Made by a program: the position numbers and the translations under genes. Under the pieces are notes generated by a model. The model had not been told where the DNA came from. It searched no databases and was given only the letters and a program-made list of their open reading frames with translations. A stretch of 10,909 bases of DNA from Panacagrimonas sp041635265. GTDB lineage: Bacteria > Pseudomonadota > Gammaproteobacteria > Nevskiales > Nevskiaceae. The stretch lies in the NCBI GenBank assembly GCA_041635265.1, contig JBFJJV010000104.1:1-10909 (forward strand), in the 5' to 3' direction. Every line of letters begins with the position of its first letter. Positions within the stretch are counted from its first letter, which is position 1. Shown one piece after another: positions 1 to 7,696 of this stretch.

Positions 1-922
1 CCAGATCAGGCCCGGCCTCACCAAAATAATCAGCAAGCATATGAATGGCGTAAGCCAGTCCTAAGGTCACGATCAGAGGTGGTGCAATAATCGTCACCAG
101 ATTGAGCGACATTCCTGAAATCGCCGCAAAGCCTGCAGTCCAGGCAATGGCAATGCTGATGGTAAGCACGACCGCAGCCGTTGCGAGAATGCTTCTGAAG
201 GCGATCAGCAGGAGCAGAAAGGCAATGAGGTAGACCAAGGGAAGACTGAAAGACAGGGTACGCATCATGGCGCGCGTGCTCTCTGCCTTGATCACCGGGC
301 TACCGGCGATCCAGATGCTGTCACTGCCTGTTGTCTGCTCCGCTAGTTCTCTGAATTTTTCGGTGTAGCCATCTTGTCGAAAGCGCCGCTCACCCTGCGC
401 GTCCAGCGCAATAGCCAGTGCCGTATGCACGCCATCATCTGACACCAGAATGCCTCGATAAATTGGATTCGCTGCGATTTGCGCAGGAAACGCGTCAACG
501 GCTTTGGGATCCTGACTGGCTTGTCTGGTAAAGGAACTGACTTCAAGTTCATCGTCCTGAGCCAGCACATTGGGGGCGGTCGCCAGGGAAAAAACGTGCT
601 TCACACCTGGCATTTTTTCCAGTTGATCGCTCAGCGCCTGCAATTTAGCCATGTTCTCGGCTGTGAACAGGGGCTCAAGGCGCACGGACATCAGTACAGC
701 CTCGCTCTCACCAAAAGTGCTGCGGACACGTTCGAAAATCTGCCGATCGTGATCGTCCAGCGGCAGCAAATTCTCGGTGGACGCATCGAGGCTGAGCCTA
801 GGCTTGAACGAAGGCAGTTCGAACAACTGGAGTAATGCGTAGAGCGTCAATCCGAGTACGAGAACTGAGACGACACCCGGCCGTTTGCTGGCGGCCTGGG
901 TTAGCGACTCAAATATGTTCAT
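1..922 (-). CDS. RND/MMPL-family exporter, N-terminal part (gene runs off the left edge)
   Basis: Translating the minus strand from the ATG at 922 gives 307 codons with no stop before the window edge, so the C-terminal part is missing. The protein opens with a short cytoplasmic stretch and TM1 at about residues 17-34. A periplasmic domain follows at about 35-220 and begins with the typical RND sequence (LDASTENLLPLDD, then FGESEAV at 70-76). Three further membrane segments lie near 224-242, 244-266 and 272-296. The last ends in LGLAYAIHMLADY, the place where RND/MMPL exporters carry their GxxxD(Y)xxH-type motif. Here a Tyr seems to sit where many members have Asp, though I cannot align this firmly. 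The family uses proton motive force to export lipids, hydrophobic compounds or lipoproteins from the inner membrane. The gene lies 58 bases downstream of a LolA-like gene on the same strand, a common pairing, so the two probably form an operon. The substrate cannot be read from the sequence. Confidence 0.85.
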   Translation of the reverse strand, partial: MNIFESLTQAASKRPGVVSVLVLGLTLYALLQLFELPSFKPRLSLDASTENLLPLDDHDRQIFERVRSTFGESEAVLMSVRLEPLFTAENMAKLQALSDQLEKMPGVKHVFSLATAPNVLAQDDELEVSSFTRQASQDPKAVDAFPAQIAANPIYRGILVSDDGVHTALAIALDAQGERRFRQDGYTEKFRELAEQTTGSDSIWIAGSPVIKAESTRAMMRTLSFSLPLVYLIAFLLLLIAFRSILATAAVVLTISIAIAWTAGFAAISGMSLNLVTIIAPPLIVTLGLAYAIHMLADYFGEAGPDL

Positions 923-980
923 GACCGACTCTAGCCACTACCAGCGGATCGGGAGAAATAAAGATCACCCGGACAATCGT

Positions 981-1760
981 TCAGTTGCCGAGATGAAATC
1001 CGCGGGGATTGAACAGCCGGTTCGCCAGGTCCTTGTCACTCAGAACCTCATCGATACGTATGACGGTACTGCTGCTTTCCTCAAGGTCTTTGATAAGTCC
1101 TTGGGTTAAATACCAGTGCCCTTCCGATTGCGCCAGGTATTTAGGGTCAGTCGAAAACATCTTGCGCGTTTCCTCTCCCTGGCGAAACTCCGCCTTCATC
1201 ACAACGCAGGTTTTCTGATCGACCCAGGCCAATACATTGTCATAGCGAGGCGACTCAGTCTCCGCAGGTATCATGGACAACAGCCAGGAAGGCCGCGAAT
1301 CAATCGACTCTTCACGTTCGAATTTCAAGGTTTTGTCCGAGAACGCATAGGCAATTTGCTTGAGATTCGAGTAGGTGAGATCCGTGCCGAACAAAGACAT
1401 GCTCTGCCGGCTGCCGACTATACGCTTGGTTTTTTTCAGGGCCGGCAAATAGACATACATTTCTTCGTCTCCACCCGGTTTCTTGGACTCACGTACCAGA
1501 TAAGCCGCACCACGCATATCAGAGGGCATCTTGAGTGCCATCATCGCACTGATACGTTCTCCCTCCAGCCGTGCGTACAGTCTGCCTACGTAAGCCCGCT
1601 TGTTTCCCGCCTTGTCTGTCGAGGAGATATTGAATTCCCGCACTTGCAGCGTCTCCGGCACATTGGCCCGCATACAGGCTTCAATAGCTTCTAGCGATTC
1701 AGCCATTGCCGCCGGTAAGGCCGCGCATAATGCCAGCCAGAGGACGATCACTCTTCTCAT
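981..1760 (-). CDS. Periplasmic LolA-like outer membrane lipoprotein-sorting protein
   Basis: This 259-residue protein starts at ATG 1760, with a GAGGG ribosome-binding sequence 7 bases upstream. Residues 1-20 form a Sec signal peptide (basic MRR, hydrophobic core, cleavage probably after AMA). There is no lipobox, so the mature protein should be soluble in the periplasm. The body matches the LolA-like family that accompanies RND exporters. It has alternating beta-strand segments, a MYVYLPALKK stretch at about 101-110 and the signature MSLFGTDLTYSNL at about 121-133. Mature cysteines are Cys29 and Cys185, which could form a disulfide. LolA-type beta-barrels carry lipid or lipoprotein acyl chains, so this protein probably hands cargo to or from the RND exporter encoded 58 bases downstream. 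It is not the housekeeping lolA: it is longer and has the RND-linked family signature. The family call is good; the cargo is unknown. Confidence 0.8.
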   Translation of the reverse strand: MRRVIVLWLALCAALPAAMAESLEAIEACMRANVPETLQVREFNISSTDKAGNKRAYVGRLYARLEGERISAMMALKMPSDMRGAAYLVRESKKPGGDEEMYVYLPALKKTKRIVGSRQSMSLFGTDLTYSNLKQIAYAFSDKTLKFEREESIDSRPSWLLSMIPAETESPRYDNVLAWVDQKTCVVMKAEFRQGEETRKMFSTDPKYLAQSEGHWYLTQGLIKDLEESSSTVIRIDEVLSDKDLANRLFNPRGFHLGN

Positions 1761-2274
1761 TTCCCTACCCTCATCAAATGGCCAATCGGCACGTCGCCGC
1801 AGTCTGAATCACTCGTTAGCAGCTCGACCTGAGCGCCCATTTTCTGTTGAACGCTCACAGGCCCCGCATTATTCAATTCCCCACCCTATCTTGCCACTCG
1901 CCGCTCATCCCAGCGGGCAGGCAGGCTCGGACAGTTCGCCAGTTTACGACCGATATTCAGAATTACCCCATTGTCAGGCCCTTGAACCCCCGATCAGAGA
2001 TTTCACTTTAGATCCAAGGCCTATCCGCAGTGCCGACACTCCCCACCGTTTATTCGGTTAGAAATACCATTTAGGTAACACTTGGGTTGACACTTTGGTC
2101 TCTGCATCTCAGTGTGTAAAAGCTTCCTGATAGCCCGCCATGGAAGCAAGCAGCATGGCAGAGACAATATTTCTGTACACATTCGGTCTATTACTCACTC
2201 GCTACACGACGACACTTTACGGGCTAATAGCATCGAAAAAAATAATCAAACAAGTTCCCTAAGGAGTCCCCACA
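1761..2274. other. 514-base divergent intergenic region
   Basis: This stretch separates the LolA-like/RND operon (minus) from the repeat lipoprotein gene (plus), so it must hold promoters for both directions. I see no convincing protein-coding frame, RNA gene or repeat. The right third is AT-rich. It ends with AAGGAG at 2261-2266, a strong ribosome-binding site 8 bases before the ATG at 2275, which fixes the lipoprotein start. A consensus-like TTGACA occurs at 2087-2092, but no good -10 hexamer follows at a normal distance, so I do not call a promoter. Two partial minus-strand promoter-like pairs (TGGCAA/AATAAT around 1868-1896 and CTGACA/TATCGG around 1950-1977) are too weak to call. Confidence 0.6.
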
Positions 2275-3471
2275 ATGATCAAGTCTACGCGCCGCTTATT
2301 AGCGGCATCGAGTGTCGCCTTGCTGGTATTGGCTGGCGGCTGCGCCAGTAATGGCGATACCGAATCTGAGTTGCAGCGTGCTCGAGCCGAGCAGGATCGA
2401 CTGCGTGCTGATGCCGCTGCGGCGAAACGCGCCGTGGCAGAGCGCGACAACACCATCGCTTCTTTGCAGCGAGCGAATGCTGCGAAGAGCACCGCGCCCC
2501 CCAACGAATCTGGCGGTAGCAGCGACCTGTTTCCACCAAACGCCAAAGCAGGTGAGTGTTACGCCCGCGTCATCATTCCGGCGACGTACGAAACTGAAAC
2601 GGAGCGGGTCCTGGCCACCGCCGCCAGCGAGCGAGTCAGTGTGACCCCTGCCCGTTTTGGCCCGTCCACCGAGCGTGTACTGGTCAAGGAAGCCAGCACC
2701 CGTCTGGAAGTGATTCCTGCGACCTACAAGACCGTCACCGAGCGTGTTCTGGTCAAGCCCGCCTCGACTCGCCTGGTCACTATCCCGGCGACTTACAAAA
2801 CAGAAAGCGAACGCATTCTGGTCAAGCCGGCGCATACCGAATGGAAGCGCGGGACTGGCCGCGGCGTCCGTGGCAGCGGCAGCCTCGGTGGTGCCTCTGC
2901 CCAGTACACCCGCTTTGAAGGCAAGAAGGTCGTTGCTACCAAGGTGCAGGACACCGGCGAAGTCATGTGTCTGGTCGAAGTCCCAGCTGAATACAGAACC
3001 GTCACCAGAAAAGTGCTGGCCACACCGGCATCAACACGAGAGGAGCAGATTCCTGCGCAGTACAAAACGATCACCCGCACCGTGCTGAATCGGCCAGCAT
3101 CGACGCGAGAAATCGCCATTCCAGCCCAGTACAAGACCATCACGACGACCAAGCTTGTGGCCCCCGCCTCGTCTCGCTCAATCGAGATTCCAGCCACCTA
3201 CAAAACCATTACCAAGCGCAAGAAAATAAGTGACGATGTTCTCGAATGGCGCCCAGTGCTGTGTGAAGTCAACATGACCCCCAATAACATTGCCAAATTG
3301 CAGCGTGCACTCAGTGCCAAGGGCTGTTATCCGCATCGGGTAGATGGCGTCATGGGCCAGTGGACCATCAACGGATCCAAGTGCTACGCCAAGCCACGCG
3401 GCCTGCCGTCCGGCGATAAGTACATCACACTTGAGGTGATTGAATCGCTCGGCATCAATCTGGAGACCTGA
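2275..3471 (+). CDS. Repeat-containing envelope lipoprotein with C-terminal peptidoglycan-binding-like domain
   Basis: This 398-residue protein starts at ATG 2275 with AAGGAG 8 bases upstream. Residues 1-22 are a lipoprotein signal peptide with lipobox LAGGC. Cys23 is the lipidation site, and Ala-Ser follow it, so outer-membrane sorting is expected. Residues ~29-70 are charged and heptad-like (SELQRARAEQDRLRAD...), probably a short coiled coil. Next come two blocks of four 23-residue repeats, at residues 101-192 and 236-327, with consensus IPA.YKT.T...L..PAS.R. A Gly-rich linker separates them (about 191-210, TGRGVRGSGSLGG). Residues ~334-394 resemble a PG_binding_1-type domain (IAKLQRALSAKGCYPHRVDGVMG), which normally grips peptidoglycan. 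Cysteines other than Cys23 are 95, 232, 330, 351 and 370. Likely role: a structural tether between outer membrane and cell wall. The gene stands alone and is followed by a strong terminator. I recognise the domain types but no named gene. Confidence 0.75.
   Translation: MIKSTRRLLAASSVALLVLAGGCASNGDTESELQRARAEQDRLRADAAAAKRAVAERDNTIASLQRANAAKSTAPPNESGGSSDLFPPNAKAGECYARVIIPATYETETERVLATAASERVSVTPARFGPSTERVLVKEASTRLEVIPATYKTVTERVLVKPASTRLVTIPATYKTESERILVKPAHTEWKRGTGRGVRGSGSLGGASAQYTRFEGKKVVATKVQDTGEVMCLVEVPAEYRTVTRKVLATPASTREEQIPAQYKTITRTVLNRPASTREIAIPAQYKTITTTKLVAPASSRSIEIPATYKTITKRKKISDDVLEWRPVLCEVNMTPNNIAKLQRALSAKGCYPHRVDGVMGQWTINGSKCYAKPRGLPSGDKYITLEVIESLGINLET
2575..2850 (+). repeat. First block of four 23-residue (69-base) coding repeats
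   Basis: Repeat units start at codons 101, 124, 147 and 170 of the lipoprotein, an exact 23-residue period. Units 1, 3 and 4 begin IPATY; unit 2 has diverged to TPARF. Shared positions are Pro-Ala, an aromatic, Thr, Glu-Arg, Leu-Val-Lys and Pro-Ala-Ser-Thr-Arg. Conservation is mainly at protein level, so the duplication is old. Cys95 sits 6 residues before the block, which ends with a Glu-Trp pair (189-190). Confidence 0.9.
2980..3255 (+). repeat. Second block of four 23-residue (69-base) coding repeats
   Basis: Repeat units start at codons 236, 259, 282 and 305, again an exact 23-residue period, each beginning [VI]PA[EQT]Y followed by [KR]T[VI]T. Cys232 lies 4 residues before the block. The block ends with Glu-Trp (324-325) followed by Cys330. 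It therefore mirrors the first block in start, length and end, which suggests the whole four-unit module was duplicated. Confidence 0.9.
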
Positions 3472-3490
3472 TCTCTCAGTCTCAATACGA

Positions 3491-3524
3491 GGCGGGTACC
3501 GATTTGGGGTGCCCGCCTTTTTTT
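3491..3524 (+). terminator. Intrinsic terminator after the repeat lipoprotein gene
   Basis: GGCGGGTACC (3491-3500) pairs with GGTGCCCGCC (3508-3517) as a 10-bp stem with one G-T wobble and a 7-base loop. Seven T residues (3518-3524) follow directly. It lies 20 bases after the lipoprotein stop codon and before the MerR gene, so the two genes are probably separate transcription units. Confidence 0.92.
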
Positions 3525-3535
3525 GCTATTGCGGT

Positions 3536-3567
3536 GCAGTGAGGACGCCGAGCTGATATAGCACTGC
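3536..3567. promoter_or_regulatory. Inverted repeat upstream of the MerR-type gene, possible operator
   Basis: GCAGTG (3536-3541) and CACTGC (3562-3567) are perfect inverted half-sites separated by 20 bases. They end 29 bases before the MerR start codon. MerR-family regulators bind dyad operators and often control their own gene, so this is a reasonable operator candidate. Half-sites of only 6 bases can also arise by chance, and I see no clear -35/-10 pair around them. Confidence 0.3.
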
Positions 3568-3596
3568 GTGTGTAATAAGGGTTAAATTGGGCGGAG

Positions 3597-4460
3597 ATGC
3601 GTAAAATCACTTCCCGCAGCAGCAAACGCAGCACGCCAGTCAGCGCAAAGAAATCTGTGCGAAAACAATTGCCGGCCGTCGCTCCAGTCGATCAGGAAAA
3701 TCGCGAATACACCGTTGACCAGTTGGCGCGAGAAGGCCACTCCACTGTTCGCAATGTTCGCGCCTATCAGGACCGGGGGCTCTTGCCGCCGCCACAGAAG
3801 CGAGGTCGAACCGGCTGGTATTCGAATGAACACCTAGGTCGCTTGCGGTTGATTGGCAGCCTGCTTGCGCGCGGCTACACCCTGGCCAATATCGGCGAAC
3901 TACTGGAAGCACTTGAACGAGGCGACAACCTCAGTGCCATTCTTGGATTAGAGCGCGCCATCAGTAGTCCCTGGTCAGACGAGCAGCCGCGTCAATACAC
4001 TCTGCCGCAACTGCTCAAGATGTTTGGCCCCGCGCTGATGAAGCCCCGCACTATCGAGAAAGTCATCCAGATGGGTCTGCTCGAGCCCGAAGGCACACGA
4101 TTCAGAGCGCCCAGCCCAAAAGTGCTGACCGCCGGCGCTGAACTGTCCAAAGCGGGCATGCCCCTCAGCGATCTCCTCATGGTGATGGAGGGCTTGCGCG
4201 GCAATGTCCAGCGCGTCGCCGACGAAATGGTGCAATTGGTCGCACGCAGGCTCGATCACTACGGCGAAGGCGAGCTGCCGCCGCCAGAAGATGTGCCGAA
4301 ACTGGCCAATATCATCTGGCGGCTCCGACCTTTGGCTATGATGGCAGTAGAGGCCGAAGTCTCACGCGCTCTGGAGCGCTCGGCAAACAAATTTCTGGGC
4401 GAACGTGTCGCCCATATTCTTGATCATCAACTGGAGTTGAGAGGAGAGGAAGAGCGCTGA
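3597..4460 (+). CDS. MerR-family transcriptional regulator with two MerR-like modules
   Basis: This is a 287-residue protein. Residues 1-36 are a basic, Ser/Lys/Arg-rich tail. Residues 38-107 are a MerR DNA-binding domain: YTVDQLAREG (helix-turn-helix), VRAYQDRGLLPPP (recognition and wing) and LARGYTLANIGELLEAL (the second helical element). Residues ~134-200 look like a second, diverged copy: YTLPQLLKMFG, MGLLEP and AGMPLSDLLMVMEGL line up with the first. Residues 205-287 are helical. Length is about twice a small MerR protein. There is no cysteine anywhere, which argues against a metal or thiol sensor. At ATG 3597 GGAG directly touches the start codon, too close for a normal ribosome-binding site. 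The upstream frame is closed by TAA at 3576-3578 with no other start between, but GTG at 3657 (residue 21) would still keep both domains. Target genes are unknown. Confidence 0.82.
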   Translation: MRKITSRSSKRSTPVSAKKSVRKQLPAVAPVDQENREYTVDQLAREGHSTVRNVRAYQDRGLLPPPQKRGRTGWYSNEHLGRLRLIGSLLARGYTLANIGELLEALERGDNLSAILGLERAISSPWSDEQPRQYTLPQLLKMFGPALMKPRTIEKVIQMGLLEPEGTRFRAPSPKVLTAGAELSKAGMPLSDLLMVMEGLRGNVQRVADEMVQLVARRLDHYGEGELPPPEDVPKLANIIWRLRPLAMMAVEAEVSRALERSANKFLGERVAHILDHQLELRGEEER

Positions 4461-4480
4461 GCCACGACCTGTAAGTACAC

Positions 4481-7400
4481 TCAGGCCCATATTTTGGCCA
4501 GTCGCTCAGCATGACCGCTGGCACCGATGCTCGCATAGGCCTGTGCAGCGGCTTTTAATGCCAGTATCTGAAGCCTTGGATCGCCTAGACGTCGCGCCTC
4601 TATTTCCATGATCCGCGGCGCGATCGCCCGGCACTGCATCATGGACATCAGTTCCTTGGCGCGACTCAATCCCATATCGGCTTCTGTGTCTAAAAGCACC
4701 GACGGCGGCAATGCCAATCGTGCCATCCACGAGCGCAGCTCCCACAATCTCGCTTTGGAAGCTTGCGCGCTTTCTACAGCTTGACGCGAGGCCCGCTCAG
4801 CCGCGGTCAAATCACCAATACCGAGATAGGCTTCAGAGAGTACTGCCAGCGTATTCGCCTCAAACTGATTTGCACTGCCCTGAAGGCTGATCAGCGGGCG
4901 CGCCTCTTCCAGTGGAATCAAGGCCTCAGCGGATCGCCCCATGAGAATCAGCGCCGCGCCGCGAGCACGTAGCGCCAAGGCACGAAAATAATCGCTGCCA
5001 AAGTCGGCGGCGTGCTGCATGGCCAGAGCCGAAGCGTCCATCACGCCGTCCAGTTTGCCGCTGAGCCAAGCCAGATCAACGATCAATCCGTACATCCAGC
5101 TCACATTGCGGCCGTCAAGCTCACTCTGGGCGATTGCTTTGGCCAGATCGCGCTCGGCTTGTTCAAGGCGGCCACCCCAGGCCAACTGCACCGAGACAAA
5201 GGCGCGGGAAAGCATGTTCTCGCTACTGATTTCAGCGCTAAGCCATTGCGCGCCGCTAGCCCAATTAATCAGCTCCAGCCCCTCGTCACCGCGGCCCACG
5301 GAGGTAAAGGCAATCAGCACCGCCATACGAAATCTCGCGCCCAATTCCGCGCGAGCATCAGGGGGGCATTCGCGCAGCCCTCTCTCGATGAGGTCTACTG
5401 ATTCTACAGTCTGGCCACGTTGCAATAGTGCATTGCCATAGGAAATGGACAGCTCACAGGCGAAGACCCGATCTCCGATCTCAGCGGTCATCGCCACGGC
5501 TTCGGAATAACATTTGTCGACATGCTCACGATCCATGGCGACCACCTGGGCCAAGCGTATCAGCCCGGCGCGCGCCACGATTCCTAGCCGCATTACCGCT
5601 TCGCTCTTTGTCGCCTTGTCCAGATTCCGGATGGCGCTCAGGAAATGCTGCGCCGTCAGTCTGGCATCGCGCATTAAGAACCACTGTGCGGCCTGAAGAT
5701 TCCATTCACCAGCCATGATCCAGTTACCGGCAAGGGCCCAGTGTTCTGCGATATCGCGTGCCGTGGCCGGCGCGTCAGAAGAGCGCTTGATCAGCGCCAG
5801 AGCCAGGCTCTGGTGAGCGAGGCTGCGGATGGAATCGAGCTGCGACGAATACGCCACCTCGCGCGTCAGTGGCAATACGAATTGCCACTGACGCTGTCCC
5901 AGCCTGCTGACAAACCCGGCGCGCCGCAGAGCATCGAGCTCAGCGCCTAATTCACCAACCTCTGGCTCGATCTGCGCCAGCAGGTCTTCATCAAATTCAT
6001 TACCGATAACAGCGGCGGCGTGCAGCAGACGCTTCTGGTTTGCCTTCAGCCGATCTATGCGCGATGCCAGAAGTGCATGAACCGTGTCTGGAATGGGCAG
6101 GTCCGAGATTTCCCGGGTCTGGTGATACGCTGAGACTTCCCCTTGCAGCAGGCCCACCTCAGCCAATTCCGCAACCGCCTCTTCAACAAAGAAAGGATTT
6201 CCAGCTGCCCGCAGGGCAATTCGCGGAGCGAGCGCTTCAACACTTTTGTCGGAACCCAACCAGCTGCGGGCGAGCTGGGTAACTGATTCCATGTCCAGCA
6301 TTGGCAGTCGTACCGTTCGCTCTACATCGGGCATTGGCTCTGGCGGCGATTCGCTGCGCCAGCTGAGCACCAGCAGCGATCGCATGTTCTGCGTCGCAGC
6401 GCTGAGCAGGACGACAAAATCCAGCGCCACCACATCCAGATGATGCAGATCCTCTATCAGCAATATTTGAGGTCGATCGACCTGGGGCAGAAACTTTGCC
6501 AGTCCGCGCAGAAGCGGCTCTCGCAGACTTGCGGCAATCCCTTCGCTGAGTTCGCCCTTCTCCCCGACACCGGCAAATTCGCAGGCTAGCTCGAAGGCGC
6601 CGGCACGCTCGCATAAGTCGGCCGGGAGTTCTGACGCAACTCGGGAACGGACAAAATCCGGCGACGAGCCCGGCGGGCAGCCAATACGGGATAAATACAG
6701 AGTGCGCAGCGCGCTCATCGGTTGATGTCGTGCATAGGGTGACGCCGCCACACGATGGACCGGCACATCACGCGACTGCGCCCATTTCACAAATTCATGG
6801 CATAGCCGCGACTTGCCGATACCTGCAGCCCCGCAGATTCCTACAGCGCTACCTTGCCCCTTGGCCGCGCGTGCGAAGGCGGCCTGAAGTTCGCCCAGCT
6901 CAGCATCACGGCCGAGGAAGAAGGCACTGCCATGGGCCAGTCGCCACTCCAGCCGCGAACGCTTCTCCTCGTGCCCGACCAGCGCGAAGACATCCATCGG
7001 CTCATCCACGTCTTTGATACGGGTCGCCCCCAGACTACGCAAGGCGAACTCGCTCTCCACCAATGCACCGGTTGCACGTGACAGATAGACCTGCCCGGGC
7101 TCACAGATCTGCTCCAGCCGCGACGCAAGGTTTACGGTGACGCCCTGCGCCGTGTAATCCATGCGCAGGTCATCTCCGATGCGCCCGACGATCACCTCAC
7201 CGGTATTGAGCCCAATCCTTAAAGTCAGATTGAGTCCGTGTTCCAAGCGCAGCTCATCGGCAAACTTTCGCACGGAAGTCTGCATCTCCAGCGCGGCATG
7301 GCAGGCTCGCTGGGCGTGATCTTCATGCGCCACCGGAGCCCCAAACAGGGCCATGACGCCATCCCCGGTGTATTGATTGATAGTACCCTCAAATCGGTGG

Positions 7401-7696
7401 GCCGCCGCCGCAAGCAGACCAAAGAAGCGATCCAGCACCTGATGCCAGACCTCCGCGCCGACTTGTTCTGCCAACCGCGTAGAACCCTTGATATCGGCAA
7501 ACAGGACCGTGACGCGTTTGCGCTCGCCGAGCATGGCCGAACGGTCCTTAAGAACTCGTTCAATCAGGTGCCGCGGTGTATAGGAAGCGCGCGGCGGCAC
7601 ACGTGGCGGCGCTAGCTCAGCTAGCTTTGCCCCGCACTGGTTGCAAAAGCGCGAGCCATCCGGGTTTAGTGCAGAACATGTTGCACAGGCGATCAT
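4481..7696 (-). CDS. Zinc-ribbon / class III nucleotide cyclase / AAA ATPase / TPR-like signalling protein
   Basis: This 1071-residue protein starts at ATG 7696; no clear ribosome-binding sequence precedes it. Residues 1-25 are a zinc ribbon (Cys4, Cys7, Cys18, Cys21). Residues ~60-240 are a class III adenylate/guanylate cyclase domain. Metal-binding Asp68 (FADIKGST) and Asp112 (YTGDGVMALFG), base-contact Asp180 and transition-state Asn189 and Arg193 (VNLASRLE) are all present. The usual base-selecting Lys is Gln108. Residues ~258-510 are an AAA_16/STAND-like ATPase with Walker A GAAGIGKS (289-296), Walker B ILLIEDLHHLD (411-421) and GNPFFVEE (500-507). Residues ~640-1071 are all-helical and TPR-like. 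No membrane segment is visible, so it should be cytoplasmic. The family is thought to make a cyclic nucleotide under control of the ATPase and TPR sensor, but few members have been tested. It converges on the MerR gene with a 20-base gap. Confidence 0.88.
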   Translation of the reverse strand: MIACATCSALNPDGSRFCNQCGAKLAELAPPRVPPRASYTPRHLIERVLKDRSAMLGERKRVTVLFADIKGSTRLAEQVGAEVWHQVLDRFFGLLAAAAHRFEGTINQYTGDGVMALFGAPVAHEDHAQRACHAALEMQTSVRKFADELRLEHGLNLTLRIGLNTGEVIVGRIGDDLRMDYTAQGVTVNLASRLEQICEPGQVYLSRATGALVESEFALRSLGATRIKDVDEPMDVFALVGHEEKRSRLEWRLAHGSAFFLGRDAELGELQAAFARAAKGQGSAVGICGAAGIGKSRLCHEFVKWAQSRDVPVHRVAASPYARHQPMSALRTLYLSRIGCPPGSSPDFVRSRVASELPADLCERAGAFELACEFAGVGEKGELSEGIAASLREPLLRGLAKFLPQVDRPQILLIEDLHHLDVVALDFVVLLSAATQNMRSLLVLSWRSESPPEPMPDVERTVRLPMLDMESVTQLARSWLGSDKSVEALAPRIALRAAGNPFFVEEAVAELAEVGLLQGEVSAYHQTREISDLPIPDTVHALLASRIDRLKANQKRLLHAAAVIGNEFDEDLLAQIEPEVGELGAELDALRRAGFVSRLGQRQWQFVLPLTREVAYSSQLDSIRSLAHQSLALALIKRSSDAPATARDIAEHWALAGNWIMAGEWNLQAAQWFLMRDARLTAQHFLSAIRNLDKATKSEAVMRLGIVARAGLIRLAQVVAMDREHVDKCYSEAVAMTAEIGDRVFACELSISYGNALLQRGQTVESVDLIERGLRECPPDARAELGARFRMAVLIAFTSVGRGDEGLELINWASGAQWLSAEISSENMLSRAFVSVQLAWGGRLEQAERDLAKAIAQSELDGRNVSWMYGLIVDLAWLSGKLDGVMDASALAMQHAADFGSDYFRALALRARGAALILMGRSAEALIPLEEARPLISLQGSANQFEANTLAVLSEAYLGIGDLTAAERASRQAVESAQASKARLWELRSWMARLALPPSVLLDTEADMGLSRAKELMSMMQCRAIAPRIMEIEARRLGDPRLQILALKAAAQAYASIGASGHAERLAKIWA

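Noticed and set aside
1116..1694. A long plus-strand open frame antisense to the LolA-like gene
   Set aside because: It has no recognisable domain or ribosome-binding site, and the opposite strand encodes a complete signal-peptide protein with family motifs.
2087..2120. Possible sigma-70 promoter starting with a perfect TTGACA at 2087-2092
   Set aside because: At 16-18 base spacing the -10 positions read TCAGTG, CAGTGT or AGTGTG, none close to TATAAT.
4456..4510. GCTGAGC / GCTCAGC inverted repeat and a GGCC-N8-GGCC palindrome across the convergent gene ends, as a bidirectional terminator
   Set aside because: The 7-base arms are 41 bases apart and partly inside coding sequence, the inner stem is only 4 bp, and no T-run follows on either strand.
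4481..7696. The cyclase gene as part of a cyclic-nucleotide antiphage system
   Set aside because: The zinc ribbon-cyclase-AAA-TPR layout is a widespread signalling architecture, and no effector, nuclease or membrane-pore gene is next to it.
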